This document shows positions 1 through 8,432 of a stretch of 64,000 bases of DNA, piece by piece; the first letter of the stretch is position 1; every line of letters starts with the position of its first letter. The notes beneath the pieces were generated by a model. It was not told the DNA's origin. It saw nothing but the letters and a program-made list of their open reading frames with translations, and did no database searches. The position numbers and the translations under genes are program-made. The stretch covers positions 71,942 to 135,941 of the forward strand of contig CABYFA010000001.1 of the NCBI GenBank assembly GCA_902518155.1, in the 5' to 3' direction. The DNA comes from an uncultured Pelagibacteraceae bacterium (GTDB lineage Bacteria; Pseudomonadota; Alphaproteobacteria; Pelagibacterales; Pelagibacteraceae).

Positions 1-321
1 AATACCCAATCGTTTTGTAAGAGAACCAGTTGCAATATTTCTCACAATGAACTCAATAGGAATAATATCCACGAGTTTCACAAGTTGTTCTCTCATATTT
101 AGTCTTTTTACTAAATGATTTTTAATTCCAATTTGATTTAGGTTTGAGAGTATATGTTCTGAAATTCTATTATTAAGAACACCTTTTCCCTCAATAGTAC
201 TTTTTTTTTGATTATTAAATGCTGTTGCATCATCTTTAAAATATTGAATAACAAGATTTTTGTCAGAAGTTGCATAAATAATTTTAGCTTTTCCTTCGTA
301 TAGCTTTTTCCCTTTTTTCAT
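1..321 (-). CDS. purC: Phosphoribosylaminoimidazole-succinocarboxamide synthase (SAICAR synthetase), N-terminal part
   Basis: This ATP-dependent enzyme joins CAIR and aspartate to make SAICAR in purine synthesis. Only the first 107 codons are in the window and the gene runs off the left edge. The protein starts [14 protein letters not shown], the typical nucleotide-binding N-terminus of the family, and later shows [14 protein letters not shown], a well conserved PurC segment. The ATG shares one base with the purB stop codon (TAATG), so it is translationally coupled to purB on the minus strand. Confidence 0.93.
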   Translation of the reverse strand, partial: MKKGKKLYEGKAKIIYATSDKNLVIQYFKDDATAFNNQKKSTIEGKGVLNNRISEHILSNLNQIGIKNHLVKRLNMREQLVKLVDIIPIEFIVRNIATGSLTKRLGI

Positions 322-1613
322 TATTTCATTACTCTTCTAAAAATAAAATTGACATTTTTCATATGTTTTGAATAACTAAATATTGATTTTAGTTTATTTG
401 TTGAAATTTTACTCATTATATACCCATCAGATTGCACAACATCAAATAAATTCAAATTTTCAGCAAAACACTTTTTTGAGAAACCTTGAACTATCCGATA
501 TGATTTTTCTCTAGTTAATCCAGTTTTTGTGAGTTCAAGCATCAACTCTTGTGAAAAAATTAAACCTTTCGTTATATTTAAATTTTCTAACATTTTTTTT
601 GGATAAACAATCATATTATCTAAAATATTTGTTAATCTTACTAAAGCAAAATCAATAGTTATATTAGCATCTGGGCCGATGTTTCTCTCTACGCTTGAAT
701 GTGAAATATCTCTTTCGTGCCATAAGGCTATATTTTCAAGTGCAGGAATTACTGTACTTCGTACCATTCTTGAAAGACCTGTTAAATTTTCACTTAAGAT
801 AGGATTTTTTTTATGTGGCATAGCAGACGAACCTTTTTGTTTTTTTGAAAAAAATTCTTGTAGTTCGTAAACTTCAGTTCTTTGTAAATGTCTTATTTCT
901 GTAGCTACTCTTTCTACAGAACCCGCAATAATTCCAAGAACTGAGAAATAAAAAGCATGTCTATCTCTTGGAATAACTTGAGTTGAAATGGGTTCAGCTT
1001 TTAAGCCAAGTTTTTTTGCAACATGTTTTTCTACATTTGGATTTATATTGGCAAATGTTCCAACTGCACCTGAAATAGCACATGTTGAAACTTCATCTAT
1101 CGCATCGACTAATCTTTTTCTATTTCTTTTAAATTCTGCGTAAAAAGAGGCAAGTTTTAAACCGAAGGTAATAGGTTCAGCATGTATGCCATGACTTCTT
1201 CCCATGCATGGTGTAAATTTATATTTGTTAGCTTGTTTTTTTAAAACTTTTAAAATTTGGTCAATGTCTTTGAGGATAATTTTTCCTGATTGAACTAATT
1301 GAATATTGAAACTTGTATCTACCACGTCTGATGAAGTCATTCCTTGATGAAGGTACCTTGCTTTAATTCCAGCTTTTTCTGTAACAGAAGTTAAAAAAGC
1401 TATGACATCATGTTTAACTTGAGACTCAATTTGATGAATTCTTTTAACATTAATTCTTGCTTTTTTTCTAACAATTGAGGAGACCCCTTTAGGAATTTGA
1501 TTTAATTTTTCCATAGCTTGTGCTGCAGCTATCTCTACATCTAACCAAATTTTATATTTATTTTCTTCTGACCAAACATCAGTAAGTTCTTTTCTCGAGT
1601 ATCTTTTAATCAT
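321..1613 (-). CDS. purB: Adenylosuccinate lyase
   Basis: It cleaves SAICAR to AICAR and adenylosuccinate to AMP, releasing fumarate, in the cytoplasm. The 430-residue length fits the PurB family. The fumarase/aspartase superfamily signature [11 protein letters not shown] lies at residues 261-271 on the mobile loop, and [10 protein letters not shown] around residue 138 carries the likely catalytic His141. The start [19 protein letters not shown] is the usual PurB N-terminus. It sits between map (3 bp upstream) and purC (1-base overlap), so the three appear to form one minus-strand transcript linking purine synthesis to methionine aminopeptidase. Confidence 0.96.
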   Translation of the reverse strand: MIKRYSRKELTDVWSEENKYKIWLDVEIAAAQAMEKLNQIPKGVSSIVRKKARINVKRIHQIESQVKHDVIAFLTSVTEKAGIKARYLHQGMTSSDVVDTSFNIQLVQSGKIILKDIDQILKVLKKQANKYKFTPCMGRSHGIHAEPITFGLKLASFYAEFKRNRKRLVDAIDEVSTCAISGAVGTFANINPNVEKHVAKKLGLKAEPISTQVIPRDRHAFYFSVLGIIAGSVERVATEIRHLQRTEVYELQEFFSKKQKGSSAMPHKKNPILSENLTGLSRMVRSTVIPALENIALWHERDISHSSVERNIGPDANITIDFALVRLTNILDNMIVYPKKMLENLNITKGLIFSQELMLELTKTGLTREKSYRIVQGFSKKCFAENLNLFDVVQSDGYIMSKISTNKLKSIFSYSKHMKNVNFIFRRVMK

Positions 1614-1616
1614 TAA

Positions 1617-2390
1617 TTATAAATATGGAGGCTTTGAATAACCTTTAACAGATTCTGTAAAAATTTCATAACCATTTTCTGTTATTCCAACTGTATGTTC
1701 AAATTGTGCAGACAAAGATTTATCTTTTGTAACTGCTGTCCAACCATCATTGAGCAGTTTGGTTGCAGATTTACCTACATTAATCATAGGTTCAATTGTA
1801 AATGTCATTCCTGGTTTTAGTTCCATTCCTGTATTTTTAGTTCCATAATGTAAAATATTTGGTGACTCGTGAAAAGTTGTACCTATACCATGTCCACAAA
1901 AATCTCTGACAACTGAAAAACCTTTTTCTTCTACATATGTTTGAATTTCATGACCAATATCTCCAAGTTTTTTTCCAGGTTTTAAAATTTTTATGGCCCT
2001 CATCATTGACTCATGAGTTGCATCTATAAGATTGTTTAATTTGACAGAGGTTTTACCTATACAAAACATTCTACTTGTATCTCCGTAGTGATTATCAATA
2101 ATTGCTGTGACATCTACATTGACCGCATCCCCTTCTTCTAAAATTCTTTCTTCAGAGGGAATTCCATGACAAACAACATGGTTTAAAGATGTACATAATG
2201 ATTTAGTAAAGCCTCTGTAATAAAGTGGGGCAGAGTAACCTCCGTTGTCTCTAATAAATTCGTAACCAAGTTTATCAATTTGTGCAGTTGAAATACCCTC
2301 TTTTATATTTTCAGAAAGCATATCTAAGGTCTGAGCTGCAAGTTTTCCTGCTATTCTCATTTTTTCAAATTTTTCTGAATAATTATTCAT
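1617..2390 (-). CDS. map: Type I methionine aminopeptidase
   Basis: It removes the initiator methionine from new proteins. The 257 residues contain the full dinuclear metal site of the family: Asp93 (NVDVT), Asp104 (GDTSR), His167 (GHGIG), Glu200 (TIEPM) and Glu231 (QFEHT). There is no zinc-finger extension at the N-terminus, as expected for bacterial enzymes. The start codon overlaps the end of sfsA by 8 bases, and purB follows after 3 bases, so it lies inside a minus-strand operon. Confidence 0.96.
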   Translation of the reverse strand: MNNYSEKFEKMRIAGKLAAQTLDMLSENIKEGISTAQIDKLGYEFIRDNGGYSAPLYYRGFTKSLCTSLNHVVCHGIPSEERILEEGDAVNVDVTAIIDNHYGDTSRMFCIGKTSVKLNNLIDATHESMMRAIKILKPGKKLGDIGHEIQTYVEEKGFSVVRDFCGHGIGTTFHESPNILHYGTKNTGMELKPGMTFTIEPMINVGKSATKLLNDGWTAVTKDKSLSAQFEHTVGITENGYEIFTESVKGYSKPPYL

Positions 2391-3081
2391 TTATTATCTT
2401 TAACTTTTTTTCTATTCTTATTCCTTTTGAATTTAGTTTACATCTATAAGCAAGAAAATTAACACCAGCTTTTTTTGCAATAAGATAATTTTTATAGTAT
2501 TCTTCATCAATATCTTTCGCAATTTTAAAATTTTCCATATTTTGTATCTGAACTAAGAAGATCAAGTACGATTTATAACCTTTTTTTATGGCATCAATAA
2601 GGGTAAGAAGATGTTTTGAACCTCTTGTAGTAATTGCATCAGGAAATTCGGCAGTTTTTTTCTCTCTAAAAAGAGTTACATTTTTAACTTCAACAAAACT
2701 TTTTTGCTTTTTTTTCTCTATTAAAAAATCAAATCTAGTTTCTTTGTTGTAAAAAACTTCTGACTGAATTTTATCATTGTTTTTTAATTCATTTATTAAA
2801 TTAGCGTTTAGTCCGTGTTCAACAATTTTATTTGCCATGTGAGTATTAACACCAACTAGATTATTATTAGCTTTAATCAATTCTAAACCATATTTTAATT
2901 TTCTTTTTGGATTATCATTTTTGAGTAAGTATACTTCATTTCCTTCACCTAGGAGACCTTTCATGGAGCCTGTATTTGGACAATGGGCTGTAACAACTTC
3001 TTTATTTATTTTTACATCTACAAAAAAACGTTTATATCTTTTGATTAATTTGCCTTTTATTAAAGACTTGGTAAATTCCAT
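2383..3081 (-). CDS. sfsA: SfsA family protein (DNA/RNA nuclease)
   Basis: SfsA proteins were named for a sugar-fermentation stimulation phenotype and have an OB-fold followed by a nuclease-like domain. Here the N-terminus (LIKRYKRFFVDV) and HCPNTGSMKGLL match the OB-fold part, while RFDFLIE, FVEVKNVTL and FPDAITTRGSKHL are the conserved C-terminal segments with the acidic nuclease-like residues. I chose the ATG at 3081 over a TTG two codons upstream. It is the first gene of the sfsA-map-purB-purC run and is divergent from the CinA-like gene with about 18 bp between start codons. Confidence 0.9.
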   Translation of the reverse strand: MEFTKSLIKGKLIKRYKRFFVDVKINKEVVTAHCPNTGSMKGLLGEGNEVYLLKNDNPKRKLKYGLELIKANNNLVGVNTHMANKIVEHGLNANLINELKNNDKIQSEVFYNKETRFDFLIEKKKQKSFVEVKNVTLFREKKTAEFPDAITTRGSKHLLTLIDAIKKGYKSYLIFLVQIQNMENFKIAKDIDEEYYKNYLIAKKAGVNFLAYRCKLNSKGIRIEKKLKIINE

Positions 3082-3099
3082 ATTCAAATTATAGATAAT

Positions 3100-3849
3100 A
3101 TGAAAAAAAATACAAAAGTTAATGCTGCTATATTAATAATTGGAAATGAAATTCTTTCAGGCCGAACTCAAGATACAAATACAAGTACTTTAGCCGTCTG
3201 GCTAAATTCACTAGGAGTTAAGGTAAATGAGGTAAGAGTAATACCAGATATAAAAAAAACTATAATTGAAAATTTAAATGTCTTAAGAAAAAATAATGAC
3301 TATATTTTTACAAGTGGTGGTATTGGTCCAACACATGATGATATTACCGCTGAGTCTGTTTCAGAAGCTTTTGGATTAAAATATGAAATTCATCCAGAAG
3401 CTTTTAAAATTTTAGAAAGTTATTATAAACCAGGAGAATTCAATGAAGGTAGACAGAAAATGGTTTGGATGCCACATAATGCAAAATTGATTTTGAATCC
3501 AACGAGTGGGGCACCAGGATTTAGTGTTGAGAATGTGTTTTGTTTACCTGGTGTTCCCTCAATTTTAAAATCAATGTTAGGTAGTTTGAAACAAAGTATT
3601 ATAGGTGGTGATCCGATATTAAGTCACACAATAAGTTTAAGAACTGTAGAGAGTGAAATTGCAAATTCTCTATCAAAAGTTCAAGATCAAAATAAAGATG
3701 TTGAAATTGGAAGCTATCCTTTTTTCCATGCAGGAAAACTTGGAGTCTCCATAGTTCTTCGATCTGAGCAGCAATCAAAAATTGATACTTGTAATGCTCA
3801 GATTTTAGATTTTATAAAAGAAAAAAAAATTGAAATAGTAGATCGATAA
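3100..3849 (+). CDS. CinA-like molybdopterin-binding domain protein
   Basis: The 249 residues match the N-terminal (COG1058/MoCF-biosynthesis fold) half of CinA proteins: IIGNEILSGRTQDTNT near the start, FTSGGIGPTHDDITAESV around residues 70-90, and FCLPGVPSILKSML later. The C-terminal nicotinamide-nucleotide amidase domain of full CinA is absent, as in many stand-alone homologues. Some full-length CinA proteins have ADP-ribose pyrophosphatase or NMN deamidase activity, but the function of this short form is not settled by the sequence. It is directly followed, with no spacer, by the gamma-glutamylcyclotransferase-like gene. Confidence 0.85.
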   Translation: MKKNTKVNAAILIIGNEILSGRTQDTNTSTLAVWLNSLGVKVNEVRVIPDIKKTIIENLNVLRKNNDYIFTSGGIGPTHDDITAESVSEAFGLKYEIHPEAFKILESYYKPGEFNEGRQKMVWMPHNAKLILNPTSGAPGFSVENVFCLPGVPSILKSMLGSLKQSIIGGDPILSHTISLRTVESEIANSLSKVQDQNKDVEIGSYPFFHAGKLGVSIVLRSEQQSKIDTCNAQILDFIKEKKIEIVDR

Positions 3850-4251
3850 ATGCTTTATTTTGCTTATGGGAGTAACTTGCATCATTTTCAAATGAAAAGA
3901 AGATGCAAAGATAGCGTTTTCTTAAAAAAGATAAAACTTAAAAATTTTAAGCTGACATTTAGAAGTAAATATAGAGCAGCAGACATAGAGCCTAAAAAAA
4001 ATTCAATTGTTCCTGGTGGGCTTTTTGAAATATCAAAAAGTGATGAAAAAAAACTTGATATTTATGAAGATTTTCCAATTTTATATAAAAAGTATTATTT
4101 TTTTTATTATGGAAAAAAAGTAATGACTTACACAATGACCAAAAAAACACCTTTTAGATTTCCTACCGAAAGATATCTAAATGTAGTAAAACGAGGTTAC
4201 AAAGATTGTAAACTTGATCAAAAATTTTTATCTAAAGCATTAATTTCTTAA
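3850..4251 (+). CDS. Gamma-glutamylcyclotransferase-like (AIG2 family) protein
   Basis: This 133-residue protein starts MLYFAYGSNLHHFQMKRRC; the YGSN motif forms the substrate-binding loop of gamma-glutamylcyclotransferases. LDIYEDFP around residues 74-81 carries the acidic residue expected in the active site. Family members convert gamma-glutamyl amino acids or gamma-glutamylamines to 5-oxoproline, and the exact substrate cannot be told from sequence. The start codon follows the stop codon of the CinA-like gene directly, and the 3' end faces the next gene head-on with 3 bp between. Confidence 0.78.
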   Translation: MLYFAYGSNLHHFQMKRRCKDSVFLKKIKLKNFKLTFRSKYRAADIEPKKNSIVPGGLFEISKSDEKKLDIYEDFPILYKKYYFFYYGKKVMTYTMTKKTPFRFPTERYLNVVKRGYKDCKLDQKFLSKALIS

Positions 4252-4254
4252 GAA

Positions 4255-5982
4255 TTAGATATTAGATAACCAAACAGTTTCAAAAGGTTTTAAAACTAAG
4301 AATTTTTTGTTTTCTAATTCAATTTTTGAATTCAATAAATTTTTAATTTTTTTACTTTTTTTATCTATTTTAGTTTTTTGAGACTTTGAGCTCAAATTTG
4401 TAATACATATTATCGTTTGTTTCTTATCTTTACTTATTCTTTTAAAGCCATAGATTTTTGAGCCAAAATTTAAATTTATTCTTTGAGCATTAGGGTGGAA
4501 GGCTTTTTGTTTTCTTCTAATATTTAATAAATTACAAAGTTTATTATAAAATATACTTTGTTTAGTGTTATTAACCTTTAGTTTGTTGGATATATTCTTT
4601 AAATTCCATCTATATCTATTTACATCTCTATTATTACCAGTGATAATAAATTTAGCTTCATCATTAGAAGCACCAAATATAGAGTTAAAGTATATTGCTG
4701 GAATTCCTTCAAAAGAGATCATTATAGCATGAGCAGAGACATATCTTTCTAAATAAAATTCACCTTTTTGATCATAATCAGATTTTTTTAAAGCATCGAA
4801 AATTGTAATATTTGCTTCATATACTTTTTTAACTTTATTTTGAACTTTTCTATAAGAAAATTTTGAACCATTTTTTTTTAGTCTCTTTAAAAAACTATTT
4901 AATGTTTTTTTGTTTAATAATCCTTCCGTAGGTCTAATTCCTATCCCATCATGTGAAGCAATAAAGTTTAAATAACAATTTTCATTTTTAGTATTTGGAA
5001 GATTTCTACTCCATTTATTTAAGTATGAACTATTTTCAAATAAAAAAGCATGGATTAATAAAGGCGGTAAAGAAAAGTTATAAATCCAATTTGCTTCATC
5101 ATTGTTACCAAAGTAACTCAAATTTTCTTTTTCAGGTAAATTTGTCTCCGTAATAATAGTGGTTTGCACATTAAGTAGATTAATTATATATCTAAATAGT
5201 TTAATTATTTCATGTGTTTGTTTTAAATTAATACACTGAGTCCCGTTTTCTTTCCAAAGATATGCAATAGCATCTAATCTAAAAATAGTTACACCATTAT
5301 TAATTAGATGTATCATAATTTTGATGAATTGAATTAATACATGGGGATTTCTAAAATTTAAATCAATCTGATCTGGGCTAAATGTCCGCCAAAGGTAATC
5401 AGACTTTTTAAAAATTTTAATTTTTTTAAGTAATTTATGATCTCTGGGTCTAACTACTTTAGAAGTGTTAAATTTAGAATCGACTATTAAAAAATAATCT
5501 CTTCCAGGCTCTTTTTTTTTTAGAAAATTTTTAAACCATAAACCTCTTGCTGATGAATGATTAATAACTATATCAGCCATAACATTACTCGACTTTGAAA
5601 CATTTTTTACATCTTGCCAATTGCCAAGTTTATTCTCAACCTTATAATGATCTTTAACAGCAAAGCCACTATCACTGCTTGAGGGATAGAATGGTAAAAA
5701 ATGAATAGTATTAAAATAATTCTTTAGTTTTTTTTGAAAGAAGCTTTGAAAGACTTTAATCGATTTTTTTTTTTCAGAATATACACTATCACCATAACAA
5801 ATGACCAAAGTAGTTTTTTCAGAGATAGTTTTTTTCTTTTTAGGATTTTTTTTGTTAAACTGTTGAATGATTTCGACAATTTCTTTTCCAAAATAATCAA
5901 TATCTTTTTTCGATAAGAATATCTTGAAAATATTGTCTAGTTTATATCTTATATTTCTCTGATCTTTTTGAGTTAACATCAA
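4255..5982 (-). CDS. GH13 sucrose phosphorylase-like enzyme, probable glucosylglycerate phosphorylase
   Basis: This 575-residue alpha-amylase-superfamily enzyme shows the GH13 motifs in order: MADIVINHSS (135-144), FRLDAIAYLWK with probable nucleophile Asp237, TETNLPE with probable acid/base Glu279, and SHDGIGIRP with the third acidic residue Asp345. FLPFYPSSSDSGFAVKDHY at about residue 95 is typical of the GH13_18 phosphorylase group, which includes sucrose and glucosylglycerate phosphorylases. It overlaps gpgS by 4 bases at the end of a glucosylglycerate operon, so I infer that it phosphorolyses glucosylglycerate to glucose-1-phosphate and glycerate. Sucrose as substrate is the main alternative. 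Confidence 0.82.
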   Translation of the reverse strand: MMLTQKDQRNIRYKLDNIFKIFLSKKDIDYFGKEIVEIIQQFNKKNPKKKKTISEKTTLVICYGDSVYSEKKKSIKVFQSFFQKKLKNYFNTIHFLPFYPSSSDSGFAVKDHYKVENKLGNWQDVKNVSKSSNVMADIVINHSSARGLWFKNFLKKKEPGRDYFLIVDSKFNTSKVVRPRDHKLLKKIKIFKKSDYLWRTFSPDQIDLNFRNPHVLIQFIKIMIHLINNGVTIFRLDAIAYLWKENGTQCINLKQTHEIIKLFRYIINLLNVQTTIITETNLPEKENLSYFGNNDEANWIYNFSLPPLLIHAFLFENSSYLNKWSRNLPNTKNENCYLNFIASHDGIGIRPTEGLLNKKTLNSFLKRLKKNGSKFSYRKVQNKVKKVYEANITIFDALKKSDYDQKGEFYLERYVSAHAIMISFEGIPAIYFNSIFGASNDEAKFIITGNNRDVNRYRWNLKNISNKLKVNNTKQSIFYNKLCNLLNIRRKQKAFHPNAQRINLNFGSKIYGFKRISKDKKQTIICITNLSSKSQKTKIDKKSKKIKNLLNSKIELENKKFLVLKPFETVWLSNI

Positions 5983-7199
5983 TAATATTTTTTATTATCA
6001 TCAGTAACTACTTTTTCAAGTCTTCCAAGAAAATCTGGTATAGCGCTTTTTACTCTACTCCATGTGGGTATAAAAGGGGTATCCATTGGATTAAGAATAA
6101 AAGCTTCTCCAGCTTTCATAATATTTATTGCGAACAATTCGACTGCTTTTTCTTCAGTGTGAGAATCAAATTTAAGCCCATTCATAACTGCATCATTTCT
6201 GTATATATCAATTAAGTCTAAAGCAGATCTATAGTAAGTTGCTTTTAATGATCTAAACTTTTCCCTGCTAAAAGTATTACCTTGTGTCGCTAACTTTTTG
6301 ATAAATGTTTTAATAATATCAATAGACATTCTTGATAGTCCTTTAGTTTCGTCATCAATTGATAGTACTTGGTGTTTATGATCATAAGTATCCGCTAAAT
6401 CCACTTGGCATATATTTTGAGGAGAAAAACTTCTTTGCATTTCAGATAAAATTCCAACTTCTATTCCCCAGTCTGAGGAAATTCTTAATTCAGGTAAAAC
6501 ATTTCGCCTAAATGAGAACTCACCTGCCAAAGGATATTTAAATGATTTCATAAAGTTTAAATAATCACTTTTTCCAATAGTTTTTTCTAAGGCTGTCAGT
6601 AACGGAAAAACTAATAATCTTGCAACTCTTCCATTCATTTTTTCATTTGCCACTCTTGGATAATAACCTTTGCAAAATTCAAAGTTGAAAAGAGGATTTA
6701 CTACTGGATAAAATAGCTTTGCAAGCATTCTTCTGTCATAAGTTTTTATATCACAATCATGTAAGGCAACTGACCGCGCAGTATCTCTTGCTATACACAT
6801 TCCTATACAATACCAAACATTTCTACCCTTACCGAGTTCACTTGGTGCAAGGTTATTTTTTTTTAATTCTTGATCTAATTTTTTTAAACCTGGACCGTCA
6901 TTCCAAAGAATTGAAAAGGGTAATTTTAATTTCTTAAAAAATTTCCAAGCTTTTTTAGCTTGTGTTTCATTTGCTTTGTCTAATCCAATAATTATGTGAT
7001 CTAAATATTTTGTTTTACTTATTTCCTCTACTATTTTTGGTAGAGCCTTTCCCTCTAATTCAGAATAAAGACATGGTAAAATTAATTCCATTTTTCTTTG
7101 TTTTGAAAATTTTGATAGCTCACTTTCAATGACTGATGTAGACTTTGTTTTAAAGTCGTGCAAAGTTGAGACTACTCCATTTTGAGAAAAATCACTCAT
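5979..7199 (-). CDS. gpgS: Glucosyl-3-phosphoglycerate synthase-like glycosyltransferase
   Basis: The 406-residue protein resembles GT81-type glucosyl-3-phosphoglycerate synthases, which transfer glucose from an NDP-glucose to 3-phosphoglycerate. Features seen are ELILPCLYSELEGKALPKIV at residues 38-57, the metal-binding HDCDIKTYD with the DxD-like triad at 148-150, and EFSFRRNVLPELRISSDWGIEVG in the acceptor region. The upstream neighbour is the matching phosphatase (8 bp gap) and the downstream one overlaps by 4 bases. The three should form a compatible-solute operon. A mannosyl-3-phosphoglycerate synthase role is less likely but not excluded. Confidence 0.87.
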   Translation of the reverse strand: MSDFSQNGVVSTLHDFKTKSTSVIESELSKFSKQRKMELILPCLYSELEGKALPKIVEEISKTKYLDHIIIGLDKANETQAKKAWKFFKKLKLPFSILWNDGPGLKKLDQELKKNNLAPSELGKGRNVWYCIGMCIARDTARSVALHDCDIKTYDRRMLAKLFYPVVNPLFNFEFCKGYYPRVANEKMNGRVARLLVFPLLTALEKTIGKSDYLNFMKSFKYPLAGEFSFRRNVLPELRISSDWGIEVGILSEMQRSFSPQNICQVDLADTYDHKHQVLSIDDETKGLSRMSIDIIKTFIKKLATQGNTFSREKFRSLKATYYRSALDLIDIYRNDAVMNGLKFDSHTEEKAVELFAINIMKAGEAFILNPMDTPFIPTWSRVKSAIPDFLGRLEKVVTDDNKKYY

Positions 7200-7207
7200 A
7201 CAGACTT

Positions 7208-8014
7208 TTAATCTTTAAAACCTATTTTAACTAGGGCCATTTTAATCACATCAGCCCAGCCTTCAGGTGATGGCTTGTTTGAAAATATAAGATTATCAAT
7301 GTTTATTTGGTCTTGAATAAATTGATCATTGAATACTAGGCAAGGGATGTCACAACTTTTTAACATTTCAAGATCATTGTAATTGTCGCCAACTGCAATT
7401 GTCTTTATTTTATCCTCAGTTTTTTTTAAAATTTTTAAAACTTTATTCATTGATTTAACCTTGTTTATATTATCACAAAGATTAGATACACGCCCGCCTT
7501 CCTGTAGAGTTAAAGAATTTGAGTCTAATATTTTTAGTAATCTATTTTTTTCACTTTTGTCCCCTTTAAATAAAAAAGGTAAAGTATATTTTCTATCTAA
7601 AGCATCTTTAAGCCTTTCATCTTTTTGCCCTAATATATTTTCTTGTACTTCTTTACTCATTTTTGAAATTTGAATACATTTATTTTTTATTTCTTCTGGC
7701 ACTTTGTCGTTAAAAATTTTGAGTAATTCTTCTTTTTCTCTACTTAGAATAATCTTATTAGGAAAATGTTTATTAATTAAATTCAGACCATATATCGAAG
7801 AGCCATTTTCTGAGATATATGGCAGATCTAAACCAAGCTCATTATTAAAATTCTCGATCTCTTTTTCAGTTTTACTGGAGTTTGGAATAATTATTATTCC
7901 ATTATTTATTAGGCTTACAATGTAATCTTTAATTGTATCAAATTTGAAAGTATCTCTGTGTAAAAGAGAGCCATCTAAATCTGTAAAGATTACAACTATA
8001 AATTTTTTTTTCAT
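7208..8014 (-). CDS. HAD phosphatase, glucosyl-/mannosyl-3-phosphoglycerate phosphatase family
   Basis: This cytoplasmic HAD-superfamily enzyme of 268 residues has the nucleophile motif FTDLDGSLL near residue 12, a Ser/Thr motif IIPNSSKTEKEI near residue 43, and the C-terminal GDNYNDLEML metal-binding motif. The Cof-type cap and SENGSSIYG match the mannosyl-3-phosphoglycerate phosphatase family. Next to gpgS, the expected product is glucosylglycerate. It is first in the minus-strand operon, and an AT-rich stretch at 8015-8046 should hold the promoter. Confidence 0.88.
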   Translation of the reverse strand: MKKKFIVVIFTDLDGSLLHRDTFKFDTIKDYIVSLINNGIIIIPNSSKTEKEIENFNNELGLDLPYISENGSSIYGLNLINKHFPNKIILSREKEELLKIFNDKVPEEIKNKCIQISKMSKEVQENILGQKDERLKDALDRKYTLPFLFKGDKSEKNRLLKILDSNSLTLQEGGRVSNLCDNINKVKSMNKVLKILKKTEDKIKTIAVGDNYNDLEMLKSCDIPCLVFNDQFIQDQINIDNLIFSNKPSPEGWADVIKMALVKIGFKD

Positions 8015-8046
8015 TTTTTTTATAACTACATATATAGTAAAAAATT

Positions 8047-8070
8047 AAAAAATTTACTTATTCCTCTTGT
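8047..8070 (+). repeat. 24-bp copy of the tRNA-Leu upstream region, probable relic
   Basis: This 24-base stretch matches 24085-24108 (and the same place in 26549-26572) with one mismatch. In those copies it contains the -35 hexamer TTTACT of the tRNA-Leu promoter, while the -10 region here (TTAAAA) no longer fits. It lies between the glucosylglycerate operon and the accessory cluster. I infer that it marks an old left edge of the tRNA-Leu insertion region. Chance similarity in AT-rich DNA is unlikely but possible. Confidence 0.5.
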
Positions 8071-8085
8071 AAGATTTAAAAATGA

Positions 8086-8430
8086 TTATTTAGTTCTAAA
8101 AATAGCATTAGTAAGATAATTAGCTTTATTTTTCGATTTTCTAAAACCAATTAAAAATTCATCGTAAATATCCCACACTTGAACATTGCTGACTTTATTT
8201 TTGTAAACCTGATCTGCTAACGCTGCTATTAAAACATCATGTTGTTTTTCATATTCTTGGTTTTTTTCACTATAAAAGTTATTAAAATTAAAACCTAAGC
8301 AATCTATAGATTTTGTAAAATATCCATATGTTTCTTTGCAATTTTCAACTTTCTTTTGAAACTTAGTTGATTTTGTTGCACATGCGCTGACAGATAAAAG
8401 CACAACAAGGAAAATAAAAAATTTTTTCAT
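8086..8430 (-). CDS. Small lipoprotein of unknown function
   Basis: The 114-residue product starts with a type II signal peptide: MKK, a hydrophobic run, and the lipobox VSAC with the lipidated cysteine at about residue 17. The mature part contains ENCKETYGYFTKSIDCLGF, giving two cysteines that could pair. I do not recognise a family. It starts 2 bp after the LPP20/FlgT-like gene and is last in a three-gene minus-strand operon of exported proteins, so an outer-membrane or periplasmic helper role beside the CsgG-like system is plausible. Confidence 0.75.
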   Translation of the reverse strand: MKKFFIFLVVLLSVSACATKSTKFQKKVENCKETYGYFTKSIDCLGFNFNNFYSEKNQEYEKQHDVLIAALADQVYKNKVSNVQVWDIYDEFLIGFRKSKNKANYLTNAIFRTK

Positions 8431-8432
8431 AA

